A DNA stretch of 45,256 nt from Acidobacteriota bacterium. GTDB taxonomy: Bacteria; Acidobacteriota; Terriglobia; Acidiferrales; UBA7541. The stretch is from positions 5,257 to 50,512 of the forward strand of contig QHYS01000053.1 of the NCBI GenBank assembly GCA_003223325.1, read 5' to 3'. The notes under the pieces were generated by a model. That model was not told the origin of the DNA and ran no database searches. It saw nothing but the letters and a program-made list of their open reading frames with translations. A program made the translations under genes and the position numbers. Shown here in pieces: positions 34,395 through 43,900 of the stretch; position 1 is the first letter of the stretch, and the number at the start of each line of letters is the position of its first letter.

Positions 34395-34538
34395 TGACAG
34401 TTTTATGACAATGCTATATTTTAGGGCAGTCGAATGGATGACCGACAGAACAGATCTCCTTGCGAATCAATTGGGAAAAGTGGTGGGCCTGAGAAGAGTC
34501 GAACTCCCGACACGCGGTTTAGGAATAGAAATTTCTAT
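34395..34538 (-). repeat. Degenerate tRNA-Arg(CCU) 3' half with flanking arm, copy 3
   Basis: The minus strand 34524-34481 carries loop TTCCTAA, ACCGC, T-arm GGGAG-TTCGACT-CTTCT and acceptor AGGCCC-ACCA, the best preserved of the three copies. The CCA-side flank (34395-34480) matches copy 2. On the anticodon side the tRNA match stops and the perfect palindrome ATAGAAATTTCTAT (34525-34538) begins. A tyrosine-integrase fragment lies 213 bases further on, as at a genuine island end. The stretch 34208-34394 holds no gene, only a short CCCCTCAAG match to the copy 2 flank. Confidence 0.6.
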
Positions 34539-34750
34539 CTGCGGGACGTGTGTTTTCAAGAGGATGGAGTCTTGCGCTGAGGGCGAAATGCGGATGTTTG
34601 GGCTGGTGTGGGTTCGGTGTGTGCAAAACTCAAACAAATCGCGATTGACGGTCGTTCTTGCCGCGTAGATCCGAGACGTCCGTGATTCAGGCAAGAATTT
34701 AGTGTTGCGGTTGAACATCGGGAACATCGGTCTGCGCATCGAATCGCCCT

Positions 34751-35107
34751 TAATTCACTGGCTCGTTTGTAGCAGTCTCAAACAACGCGTTCATCTTCTC
34801 CGCCGCCCGAGCCGCTTCTTCCGGGATGCTCTTTATATAGTACTGGGCCGTGGTCAAGACGTTCGAGTGCCTGAGGAGGCTCTTGGCCGCGAGTTGTGAA
34901 TCGAGCGAGGTGGCTAATGTCGCGCATCCGCGTCTGCACGCATAGAAACCACGCCATTCTGGAAGCGGCTTGAATTCGTGGCCGTTTTCGTCATGCTCTT
35001 TTCTGCCTTTGTGGCATTCCGCACACAGCGCCAGAGCTGGACATATCGTGCGGAAAGCCAGGTTGTGAAGGTCGACGGGTCGCCCGGTTGGAGACGCAAG
35101 GATAAAT
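34751..35107 (-). pseudogene. Tyrosine recombinase (integrase), C-terminal fragment
   Basis: A start-less frame of about 118 codons reads [20 protein letters not shown], then [18 protein letters not shown] (the box containing the second catalytic Arg, normally HxxR, here YxxR), LLRHSNVLTTAQYY (the H/W box and the nucleophile Tyr region) and IPEEAARAAEKMNALFE before TAA. This is the catalytic C-terminus of a phage/island integrase of the type that targets tRNA genes. The N-terminal DNA-binding part and the first catalytic Arg are missing: at about 35107 the sequence switches to the tail of a helicase gene. It stands beside tRNA-like copy 3, in the expected place for an attachment site. Confidence 0.8.
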
Positions 35108-37258
35108 TCCGAAGTTCGCGGCGGACATTCTCAAGATTGAGGCGCACGTCCTTACCTGCTTCCTGATCCTCCTTGAGTTTCATCCAGCGGTCCTGCCAAA
35201 AATCGATTTCCTTGTCAGCCGCTCGTGTACGGCGGCGAGTGTCTTTTCGACGTGGGCGATTCGGCGGCTGGCCACCTCGTTGTAGTGCTCTGGCACCAAT
35301 GTCGCGGCGGCGAGCGCCACTGCACGCCCCTCCTGGTTGGTGGCGACCCACGGCACGTCGAGCACGTCTTTCAGCAACGTCTGCTCGGACCCAGGCAGCG
35401 GTTCAAGGTCGAGATGCGGCGCCCAGCCAGCGAATTTGGCCTCGCCATCGGCTCCCACGCGAACGAATTGCAGGCGCTTTGAGAGCACAAGTCCATCTCC
35501 CGACTTGACCTCATGGGTCAGCAGGAAAAGGAGCCACGGCTCCGTGCCCTCGTCTGCCGGGTCCACCAAAATCGCGCCTTGGCGCAGCAGATTTGCGTGC
35601 TGCTCAAGAATCATGTCGGACATGGAGAGCATCAGCGGATGGCCGGGATGCATCAGCACGGCGCGACTGAGGCCCGCTTTTTCAAGCGGCTGAATAGCAG
35701 TGCGCTCGAAACAGATGCGGTCGTAGCGTTTCAACACAGGCTCCTGCTCCCGGCGATTGCGGCCTGTGATGCGGTGGTCCCGCTCGCGTATAGCGACCGG
35801 AACATGAGCGATCTCGTAACGCCCCGCTTCACGGGCATGAGCCATCCTGCCGAGCGCATCTAGTGCCCGGAGAAAGAAGGCTCGCACGAAATAAGGCTGA
35901 AGTCGCCGTGCCTCAGCCTTCTCCATCTCTTCCTTCACCGCGAAGATGCGCTCCGCGCTCATGGTTTCTTGCGCGAGGGCGTTACGGTCGAGGAGAGATT
36001 TCAGGTGATCACGGTCCAGCGCCTGGCGACCTTTTAGTCCGAGTTTCTCGTCTCGAAGGCGTCCTTCAAGACGCTCCTTGCGGCGCTTGAGTGATTGGTA
36101 GATTGCTTCGGGACTTGAGGCAAGACGACGCTGCAACGCCGTCAGCGCGAAGCCGACCGAACCCTTCCGTGGGCCTTGCAGCGCGTCAGCCTTCCCCATT
36201 TCGGCCTGCACATAGTGAGTGGCGCAGTCATAAAGCGCGGCTTCAAGGTTTGAAAGCGTGTAGTTGACCGTGTACGCCTTGCGCTCGGGAAAGAGTGGTG
36301 TACCGTCGAATTTCAGCAGGTCCTCTTTCACCATGCGGCGCATAAGATCAGAGGCATCGACCTTGTGTACACCATCGCGGAACTTGCCGTAGAAACGGTC
36401 AGAGTCGAGCAGAGACAGGAAAAGTTGGTAGTCCTCTTCCTTGCCGCTGTGCGGCGTGGCTGTCATCAGCAACAGGTGGCGCACCTGCGTACCTAGCTTT
36501 TCCGCAAAGCGGAACCGTGCCGTCTTTTCGAGCTTCGAGCCGAAGTAATGGGCGGCGAGCTTGTGGGCCTCGTCGAACACAGCTAAATCCCAACCGGCCG
36601 CGCACAGCTTTTCCTGCATCTCCTCATTCCGCGAGAACTGGTCGAGGCGAACAATCAGTTGGTGATGATTGTCGAAGGGATTTCCGCTCGGCGCGGCCTG
36701 CTCCAGAAGCGCCGAGTAGATGCTGAACTCCAGGCCGAACTTCTCGAACATCTCGTCGCGCCACTGCTCGACCAAACTCCCCGGCGCAACGATCAGGATT
36801 CGGCGGGCATCCGCGCGCATGATGAGCTCGCGGATGTAAAGCCCGGCCATGATCGTCTTACCAGCACCAGGGTCGTCTGCCAGCAGGAAGCGCAGCGGCT
36901 GGCGCGGCAACATTGACTCATAGACAGCAGTGATCTGATGCGGCAGCGGTTCCACGTTCGAGGTGTGAACCGCCATCATCGGATCGAAGAGGAACGCTAG
37001 ATCGATACGTTTCGCCTCACAAGCGAGCTGGAATGCGGCGCCGTCACCGTCGAACGAAAATGGTCGCTCGACCGTTGCCACGCTGATGGATTCCTCATCG
37101 GCGCTGGCCAGAAGCCGCTCTTTCATTGCTCCATCAGGCGTGCGGTAGATTAACTGCAAGGCGCCGTCGCCGAGCGACACAGTCGCCACCACACTGACGA
37201 TCTGTGTCGGCTCAACGCCACTAAGGCTCAGACCCGCCGTGATTTCTTTCAGCTTCAT
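35105..37258 (-). pseudogene. SNF2/RapA-type helicase with internal deletion, frameshift and cut 3' end
   Basis: The start [20 protein letters not shown] is where homology begins; the frame is open to 37411. The first RecA domain is intact: Walker A DDPGAGKT (about 128-135), DEAH box FDEAHKL (229-232), [14 protein letters not shown] (276 on). [20 protein letters not shown] marks the family linker. At about residue 407 (near 36040) the chain jumps directly to [20 protein letters not shown], which in full relatives follows the helicase C-terminal domain; that whole domain (some 200 residues) is absent in frame. The C-terminal region continues to ERLT, where one A is missing near 35213; the normal frame then reads [20 protein letters not shown] to about 35107. 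Relatives occur in phage-defence and restriction-type islands. It cannot be an active helicase. Confidence 0.8.
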
Positions 37259-37820
37259 GCGGCGAAACCCGGGAGAGAAGTTAGCATCATTACCATCCCC
37301 GATCCTTACGTTGAACCACTGCACGGAAGCTGATTTTGTGCCAGGCGCGCCGACTTTACTGATCAAAGCGTGAATACTACTACATCGTGATGGTTCTATT
37401 CGTCCGGTCAATCAACCAAGTGGCTCGTTCGCCAGGGTGTGCGATGCTGCGCGGAAGGATTCTGCTGGCGCGGCAAAAACATCACTTTTGGGCGCAGCAA
37501 GATTTGCCTTCAACCGTCGTCCAGTTCTAATGATTTAGGGCAGGCTGTCTCCGGGATTTTTGGCGCGAGGTGCATTCCTCGCAGTAAATGCAACATTACG
37601 TCAGCGATGCCATTCGATCGGCATTGCAAATGTCCTTCAAAATCGCCTCATGTACGCTGCCGAATGCAACAGAACCGAGATTCTGTTGCAGTTTAAAGCC
37701 GCGAAAGCCAGTTTTCGAGAAGCAACCGACTGGGCTTTGCCTAGACAGGGATGGAAGAAAGTTGCGGTGACGTGCCGCCTAAAGAATGAATAACTTAGCA
37801 GCCACTTTCTTAGGAGACGA
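37259..37820. other. Gene-free stretch upstream of the helicase relic
   Basis: Overlapping short frames at 37560-37793 have no recognisable domain and no good start signals. No companion genes of the helicase (methylase, nuclease, ATPase) are detectable here. Confidence 0.4.
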
Positions 37821-37827
37821 CGCATTA

Positions 37828-37880
37828 TAGAGGGGCGCCCCTCTAGAGTAGGTTTTGATCGCTCGCATCAACGCCTACAC
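37828..37880 (+). mobile_element. Second IS110-like left-end relic
   Basis: An 18-bp perfect palindrome centred on GGGGCGCCCC (37828-37845) is followed by a hairpin in which GTAGGTTTTGAT (37848-37859) pairs with ATCAACGCCTAC (37867-37878), with one mismatch and one G-T pair. The arrangement, spacing and the GTAGG/CCTAC base of the stem match the end at 1.83 kb, where the transposase start follows. Here similarity stops right after the hairpin and no transposase start is present. Base changes in the two stems are partly compensated, which suggests that the RNA or DNA hairpin was under selection. Confidence 0.5.
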
Positions 37881-38003
37881 GGTCGAAAATCACTGCCCTT
37901 GCGCTGGGCTGGGTGTTGAAACTGAAAGTTGTAGTCTAATATCGCAATATCGCATAGCTCTCGACTAGGATCAGAAGTCTGTCTGGCCAACACAACGCAG
38001 GTA

Positions 38004-39023
38004 TTACGGCAAAACCTCGTATATATCGATCTTCGCCTCGACCTGCCCGTGATGATTTACGGCTACATAGTATCTGTTGAGTTGAGGCACAAAAATTGCC
38101 GTATTCGCGTGATAAGAGGTAGGAATCTGGCCTAGAAGCTGATAGGCGTTGGGGCTGCGCTGCTGGAATACTTCCAGGAATGGAGTCCCTGCAACATATA
38201 GACGTTTCAGTGTGGGATCGTAAACCGCGTCGTCTGAAATATATTGGCCTACGCATGGTGCGGTGGCAATGATTTTCCCCGAATTCGAATCGAAAACAAT
38301 TACTTTGTTCGGATCGCGGGAGACGACAAAGAGCCGCTGATTGGCTTCATCGAATGCCATTGGTCCATTCGCCCGACCTTCCTCCGCATTGGACCACGTC
38401 GCAATCACGGTTCGTTTCTCGCGGTCAATCACAGCCACAGCGTTCTTGGACGTTAGATTGATAAACAATCGGTGCCCTGATCGTTCGAGCGCCATGGCCT
38501 CGATATGGTCTGCATCCAGTTTGATCTCGCCGACCACCTTACCTGTCGTTGTATCCACAATGCTCAGCAAACAATAATCTTCGTGAGCGTCTCTGCCACC
38601 GTTGCCAACATAAAACAATTTCGCGACCGGATCATAGATACTCACGTCGGCATGGGCCTTCATAGGAATTTTTCCCAGAAGATTGAAGGACGCCCCGTCG
38701 TAAATATCGACCCGGTCCTCATCAACCACGAAAAGCTTTTTGGATTCGGCGTCATAGACCATAGAATGTGGCTCATTTAGACCTGTAATCGTGTGCGTAA
38801 CTTTATTGATACGCAAATCGATTACTTCTACTGCAGCGTTGTCCTCTGCAGCGAGGAACAACCGCTGACCTGGAAGGTCCACCACAAAGTGGTCGAAATC
38901 GCCGTCGTGGAGTCCCGGCAGAGGAATAGATTGAATCATTTGTAGTGGCTCGGTTACTTGGGACCGCACCTTAAGGGCAAATATAAGGATAACGGCCAAG
39001 CAGATTGTGATTGATTTTCTCAT
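38004..39023 (-). CDS. Exported YVTN/YncE-type beta-propeller protein
   Basis: A 339-residue protein with a signal peptide (MRKSITICLAVILIFALKV). The rest is built of repeats of about 42-45 residues of the form D-x-RLFxA-x-N-x-VxVID: for example GQRLFLAAEDNAAVEVIDLR, AKLFYVGNGG, GHRLFINLTSKNAVAVIDRE, NQRLFVVSRDPNKVIVFDSN and LKRLYVAGTPFLEVFQQ. That predicts a seven-bladed propeller in the periplasm. Such proteins bind other proteins or small ligands and have no fixed enzymatic role; some relatives are annotated as surface antigens. It has its own upstream region of about 300 bases and no close partner. Confidence 0.8.
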   Translation of the reverse strand: MRKSITICLAVILIFALKVRSQVTEPLQMIQSIPLPGLHDGDFDHFVVDLPGQRLFLAAEDNAAVEVIDLRINKVTHTITGLNEPHSMVYDAESKKLFVVDEDRVDIYDGASFNLLGKIPMKAHADVSIYDPVAKLFYVGNGGRDAHEDYCLLSIVDTTTGKVVGEIKLDADHIEAMALERSGHRLFINLTSKNAVAVIDREKRTVIATWSNAEEGRANGPMAFDEANQRLFVVSRDPNKVIVFDSNSGKIIATAPCVGQYISDDAVYDPTLKRLYVAGTPFLEVFQQRSPNAYQLLGQIPTSYHANTAIFVPQLNRYYVAVNHHGQVEAKIDIYEVLP

Positions 39024-39328
39024 TTTCTCTCCGCGAGTGAATTTTCCGTGGCTTCACCTAAAGGATAGTATTGCTGACAGCCTGAGCATGCGCTCGGACT
39101 GACCACTGATGCTTTGCATAGGCTCGCGAGCGCAGTGGAATCCTTGCGAAATCATCAAATCTCGGATTGATTCCGACCACAATTTTAAGTTAGCTCAACC
39201 CGCCGAACCGCTCTATTCCGACCCCCATTTACGGTAGTGTGACAGGGAAAGCGGGCGACCGTTTACCTACAATAATGTGCGTCCAAATCCAGCTCTGTGC
39301 CGTCCAGGTCAGGTTGGCAGCTCGCATT
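39024..39328. other. Intergenic region between the propeller and amidohydrolase genes
   Basis: Both neighbours are on the minus strand, so this holds the end of the amidohydrolase transcript and the promoter of the propeller gene. I see no open frame with homology and no strong terminator. Confidence 0.4.
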
Positions 39329-40618
39329 CTACTTGAGATCGTTCCGGATAATCTCCCCATCCTTCATCACAAATTTCACTCGCTCAAGCTCTGTGATGTT
39401 CTCCAGAGGGTTTCCAGAGACTGCGACAACGTCGGCATACTTGCCTTTCTCGATCGTCCCAATTCGGTCCTGCCAGCCCATCAGTTCCGCCCCGACTGCG
39501 GTCGCGGCGCGGAGAGCTTGGGCGGGTTTCATCCCGTATTCGACCATGTATTCGAAATCCTTGGCTTGTGATCCATGATCTTCGGCGCCACTGGAAGCAT
39601 TGGCCCCGAAAGCGATCTTCACGCCAGCCTTAAGAGCCCTCTGAAAGCTAACCTTTTGCATCGCTGCCTGATCCAACTTACCCTGCGTGGCCTTAAGCTC
39701 GAACTGCTCCCATGATCTTTTATTGGAAATGTCCGTCACCAGGAACGTGCCCTTCTCAGCCATCTTGCTGATTGATTCCGGGTCGAGGTCGACGGGAAGT
39801 TCGATCGAATCGCAGCCCAATTCAATCGAGTCCCGCAAGGTTATACCTCCGGACGTGTGGCAGGCTGTTTTAACACCTATCCGGTGCGCTTCATCCACAA
39901 TCGCCTCTTCTTCCTCCCTGGTCATCGTTGGCTCAACCCCCAGCCTTCCTCTGGATCCGTGGTTGCCAGGGAAGAGCTTGATAAAATCGGCGCCGTACTT
40001 GACTTCCTGACGCACGGCCTTACGTGCCTCCCAGGGGCCGTCAAAAACGAGGTGCATAGTGGGGACGATGACTCCTGGAGGAAAGGCTCTTTCGGAAGGC
40101 ATCCCGATCGACCCGATAAGCGGCAACGTCGCCACCTGCATCCGCGGCCCCGGAATCAAACCATCGTTGATGGCGCGGCGAACATCCACGTCGCTGTACT
40201 GGGCGCCCATGCTTCCACAGTCGCGTAATGCGGTAAAACCCGCCTCGAGATCTTTCTTCGCATTCACGGCGGCCTCGAACATGCGGTATTGCGAGGTATG
40301 AAGCATCTGCACGTCAAGGCTCTGACTCTTCCACTTGAACACATGTGTGTGACCATCGATCAGCCCCGGTAACACCGTGGACTTCCCCAGATCGACTTCC
40401 TGCGCGCCCGCGGGAACCTTGACGCTTCCGGCCGTTCCCACGTCGACGATACGATTGCCTTGAATGACGATCACCTGGTTGCTCAACAGCACATCGGACT
40501 TTCCGACGAACAATTGTCCGGCATGAATCACCACCACCTTCTGACCATCAGCCCCGAGGCAAGTGCCGACGAATCCGCAGACGAGTAACACCAAGCCGAT
40601 TACCGTTTGCCGTTTCAT
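39329..40618 (-). CDS. Exported amidohydrolase-superfamily protein with altered metal site
   Basis: The start MKRQTVIGLVLLVCGFVGTC is chosen for GGAGG seven bases upstream and for the signal peptide it opens (cleavage after CLGA). The product is 429 residues. The superfamily layout is clear: a small beta domain, then LPGLIDGHTHVF (H90, H92), ADFIKLFPG with the carboxylatable Lys214, ACHTSGG (H254), and the late beta domain GTIEKGKYADVVAVSGNP. In imidazolonepropionase/prolidase-like relatives the next ligands are the His of DSIEHG and the Asp of FGTDAG; here these read DSIELP (Leu274) and FGANAS (Asn340). With two ligands lost, the usual binuclear hydrolysis is doubtful. Many acidobacterial paralogues are predicted dipeptidases. 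Confidence 0.8.
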   Translation of the reverse strand: MKRQTVIGLVLLVCGFVGTCLGADGQKVVVIHAGQLFVGKSDVLLSNQVIVIQGNRIVDVGTAGSVKVPAGAQEVDLGKSTVLPGLIDGHTHVFKWKSQSLDVQMLHTSQYRMFEAAVNAKKDLEAGFTALRDCGSMGAQYSDVDVRRAINDGLIPGPRMQVATLPLIGSIGMPSERAFPPGVIVPTMHLVFDGPWEARKAVRQEVKYGADFIKLFPGNHGSRGRLGVEPTMTREEEEAIVDEAHRIGVKTACHTSGGITLRDSIELGCDSIELPVDLDPESISKMAEKGTFLVTDISNKRSWEQFELKATQGKLDQAAMQKVSFQRALKAGVKIAFGANASSGAEDHGSQAKDFEYMVEYGMKPAQALRAATAVGAELMGWQDRIGTIEKGKYADVVAVSGNPLENITELERVKFVMKDGEIIRNDLK

Positions 40619-40921
40619 TGAACAACCTCCAAAAAAAGGGATCTGAGTTCTTATCACAGACTGCCGGTGCTTACAACAATTCACCAACGCCTGCCACAGC
40701 GGAATCCGTGATCTCGGTCTCAATCGTCAATATTCCACAGAGGTGAAAGCTGAGCTCGTGGGGCATAACCCTGCGTCCGTTTTTTAGTCAACTTCTTGGC
40801 GTGCACGATCGTTACAATCCTTCGCGCGAAGTTACCCGAAGTTTTAGCTTGACTTCCTATATATTTCTCTAGAGAATCCCGCCACTTTATTCATTACACT
40901 GGCGTTCTATTCACTGCACCT

Positions 40922-40939
40922 TGCCGGTTTTAACCGGCA
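40922..40939 (+). promoter_or_regulatory. Hairpin next to the ribosome-binding site of the TonB receptor gene
   Basis: TGCCGGTT and AACCGGCA are exact complements with a two-base spacer, ending four bases before GGAGG (40943-40947) and 13 before the ATG. In the transcript this stem could limit ribosome access or protect the 5' end; as DNA it could be an operator. The upstream region (40619-40921) has TTGACT at 40850 and otherwise no recognised gene. Confidence 0.4.
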
Positions 40940-40951
40940 CATGGAGGCGGA

Positions 40952-43900
40952 ATGATTTTTCCGAAGGCTTGGGGAAAGATTGGGGTGGGCCTTCTAACAT
41001 GGGGTTCGCTGGGATTGGCCCTCCTGCTTTCGGCTTCAGTCCGAGCGCAGGTCACCGGAGCGATACTCTCCGGTACGGTGACGGATGCGTCGGGCGCGGT
41101 CGTGCCTCAGGCCCAAATCTCTATCAAGAATGTGGCAACCGGCGTAAACACTTCGGTCAAGTCGGACGCCGCGGGCTTTTACTCGGCGCCGAATCTGCTC
41201 CCGGGAGGTTATGAAGTGTCCGCGTCTGCCCCTGGTTTCTCAACGGAGGTGCAAAACGCGGTCACTCTTACAGTGGGAGCCCAGCAAGTGCTGAACTTCG
41301 CCCTGCGAGTGGGACAGGTCACACAGAGAGTCCAAGTAACTGGCGAGGCGCCGAACGTGGAACTGGCCTCTTCCGCCATCAGTGCCGTGGTGAGTTCCAG
41401 CACAGTTGTCGAGTTGCCGCTGAACGGGCGAAGCTGGTCTGATCTCGCGACTCTTCAGCCCAGTGTCACCGCGCTGACGACCCAATGGCGTTCTACGACC
41501 ACCGTCGACCGGGGTTTGCGAGGTTTTGGAGCCGAGGTGAGCATCTCCGGCGCCCGCCCCCAACAGAATAATTACCGGCTGGACGGTATCAGTATGAACG
41601 ATTATGGTAACGGTGGGCCTGGCAATGTTCTCGGTGGGAACACAGGCGTAGATGCTATACAGGAGTTTTCCGTTTTAACCACCAATTACTCCGCAGAATA
41701 CGGGAAGACAGCCGGAGGAGTAATCAATGCCATTACGCGCTCTGGAACGAACCAATTCCATGGAAGCGCTTACGAGTTTTTGCGTAACAGCGCGTTGGAT
41801 GCGCGAAACTTTTTTGACGTCGGCGGTGTTCCACCCTTCAAACGCAATCAGTTCGGAGGATCGGCAGGCGGCCCGATCCAGAAGGACCGCACGTTCGTCT
41901 TCGGAGACTATGAAGCGGTCCGTCAATCGAAGGGCGTCTCAGTTCTTGACATAGTACCTTCAGCGGCGGCACGGGCGGGGAACCTCTGTTCGGTCCCGAG
42001 TACGCCTACGGCTTGTTCCCCGAACACGGTGGCGGTGGACGCATCAGCCCAAAAGTATCTTCCTTTGTATCCTCTGCCCGACGGCGGGCTAGCGCCCGGC
42101 GGGAACGGAGACACGGGGTTCTTCACCTTTGCAGGGAACCAGGCGGTCAAGGAGAACTTCGTGACCTCTCGTGTCGACCACAAGTTTTCCGAAAAAGACA
42201 GTCTGTCTGGAAGTTTTATGTTCGACAAAACGCCTTTTACGGCGCCCGATACCATGAACGACGTGTTGAAGAGCAGTTTGACGCTGCTGCAGCTATACTC
42301 TGTTGAAGAAACCCATATCTTTAGCCCCAACCTGGTTAATACCATCCGGGGCGGATTCAATCGCGTGTCCGCGGACGTTTTTGTTAGTCTTTCTGCAATC
42401 AATCCCGCGGCGGCCGACCCGTCCCTGAGCGCCCAACCAGGGCGGGACGCCGCTAGTGTAATCATTGGAGGAGGCTTGACGCAATTCCCCGCAGGTTTAA
42501 ACGCTGCTTCACAGAACCTCATCCGTTGGAATTCGTTTCAAGGCTATGATGATGCTTTCCTCACGCGGGGAACTCACTCTTTGAAATTCGGCGGTGCTGT
42601 CGAGCGAATGCAAATGAATCGATTGAGCGGAAGCTTTCCCGGTGGAATTTTCACCTTCAGCACGCTTACGAACTTCCTCACCAACAATCCGAAGCAATTC
42701 CAATCAGGCATTGCCAGTACGATCACGCCACGGGGTTATCGCCAAACTCTCTTCGGCGCATACTTCCAGGACGATTGGCGGTGGCGCCCTAACGTGACGT
42801 TGAACCTTGGGATACGCTACGAGATGGTGACGGTTCCGACGGAGGCTCAAAACAAGCTCTCCAACCTGATCAACCTCACGGATCCCACTCCCCACTTGGG
42901 TAGCCCCCTTTTCATCAACCCTACCCTCCGCAACTTCGAGCCTCGAGTGGGCTTTGCCTGGGACCCCTTCAAGAACGGCAAGACCGCGGTGCGCGGCGGA
43001 TTTGGGTTGTTTGACTCACTGCCGCTGCCTTATGAGATCAGTACCGACGGCAATTCGACTCCATTCTTTTTAAAGGGCACGATTAAGGCACCCCGATTGC
43101 CGCCAGGGTCTTTTTTTGCTGGGGCGGCACCCCTGCTGGCGGCAAACGGCAAGCAGCAGGTGGGCTACTATGAACAACATCCTCGTCGCACTTACGTGAT
43201 GCAATGGAATCTTAACGTGCAGCGGGAAATCACCCGCAGCCTGACAGCCCTGGTCGGCTACGTTGGCTCGCACGGCGTCCACTTGCCTTTCGTAGTCGAT
43301 GACATAGATATGATCATTCCCACTAAAACCTCTGCCGGCGTCCTCTGGCCCTCACCGATAGGGAGCGGGATCAAAATCAACCCAAATTTCGGTGCGATTA
43401 ATGGAGTTTTCTGGAAGGGGAACTCTGTCTACGATGCGCTCGCGATAGGAATCACTAAGAGAATGAGCCACGGAGTTCAGTTTCAAACTTCGTACACTTG
43501 GGGCAAGAGCATTGACAGCAACTCGGCGACCCAACAGGGCGACCAGTTCACCAATGGTATCACCAGCCTGGACTGGTTCAATCCCAGTTTGACCCGCGGC
43601 TTGTCGGACTACAACATCCCGAGAACGCTGGTGATCAATGCAACCTGGCAGGTTCCGACTCTCAAGTCGCTCTCCGGACCTGCGGCTTGGGCGGTGAGCG
43701 GCTGGAGGTTGGGAGGGATTTTCAAGGTGAGCGACGGCGAGCCCTGGACTCCAACATGGGGGACGGGCGGCGATCCGCAAGGAATCGGGAACAGCGACGA
43801 TTACGCCTTTCCGAATCGCCTGACCGGACCGGGATGCAACACTCTGGTCAATCCAGGGAATCCGGATAATTACATTAAGACGCTATGCTTCGCTATCCCA

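Noticed and set aside
34481-34524. Functional tRNA-Arg gene
   Set aside because: Only the anticodon loop to CCA is present. The expected 5' anticodon strand, D-arm and 5' acceptor strand are missing here and in the two other copies.
34914-35351. Separate 145-residue protein gene
   Set aside because: Its N-terminal part is a chance frame, its middle is the shifted tail of the helicase, and its end is the wrong frame of the integrase fragment.
35105-37258. Active DISARM or similar defence system
   Set aside because: The helicase is broken in three ways and no methylase, nuclease, phospholipase-D or DUF1998 partner is encoded nearby. The defence link is by family only.
37560-37793. Short plus-strand frames next to the helicase relic
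   Set aside because: Overlapping frames of similar length, none with recognisable domains or start signals.
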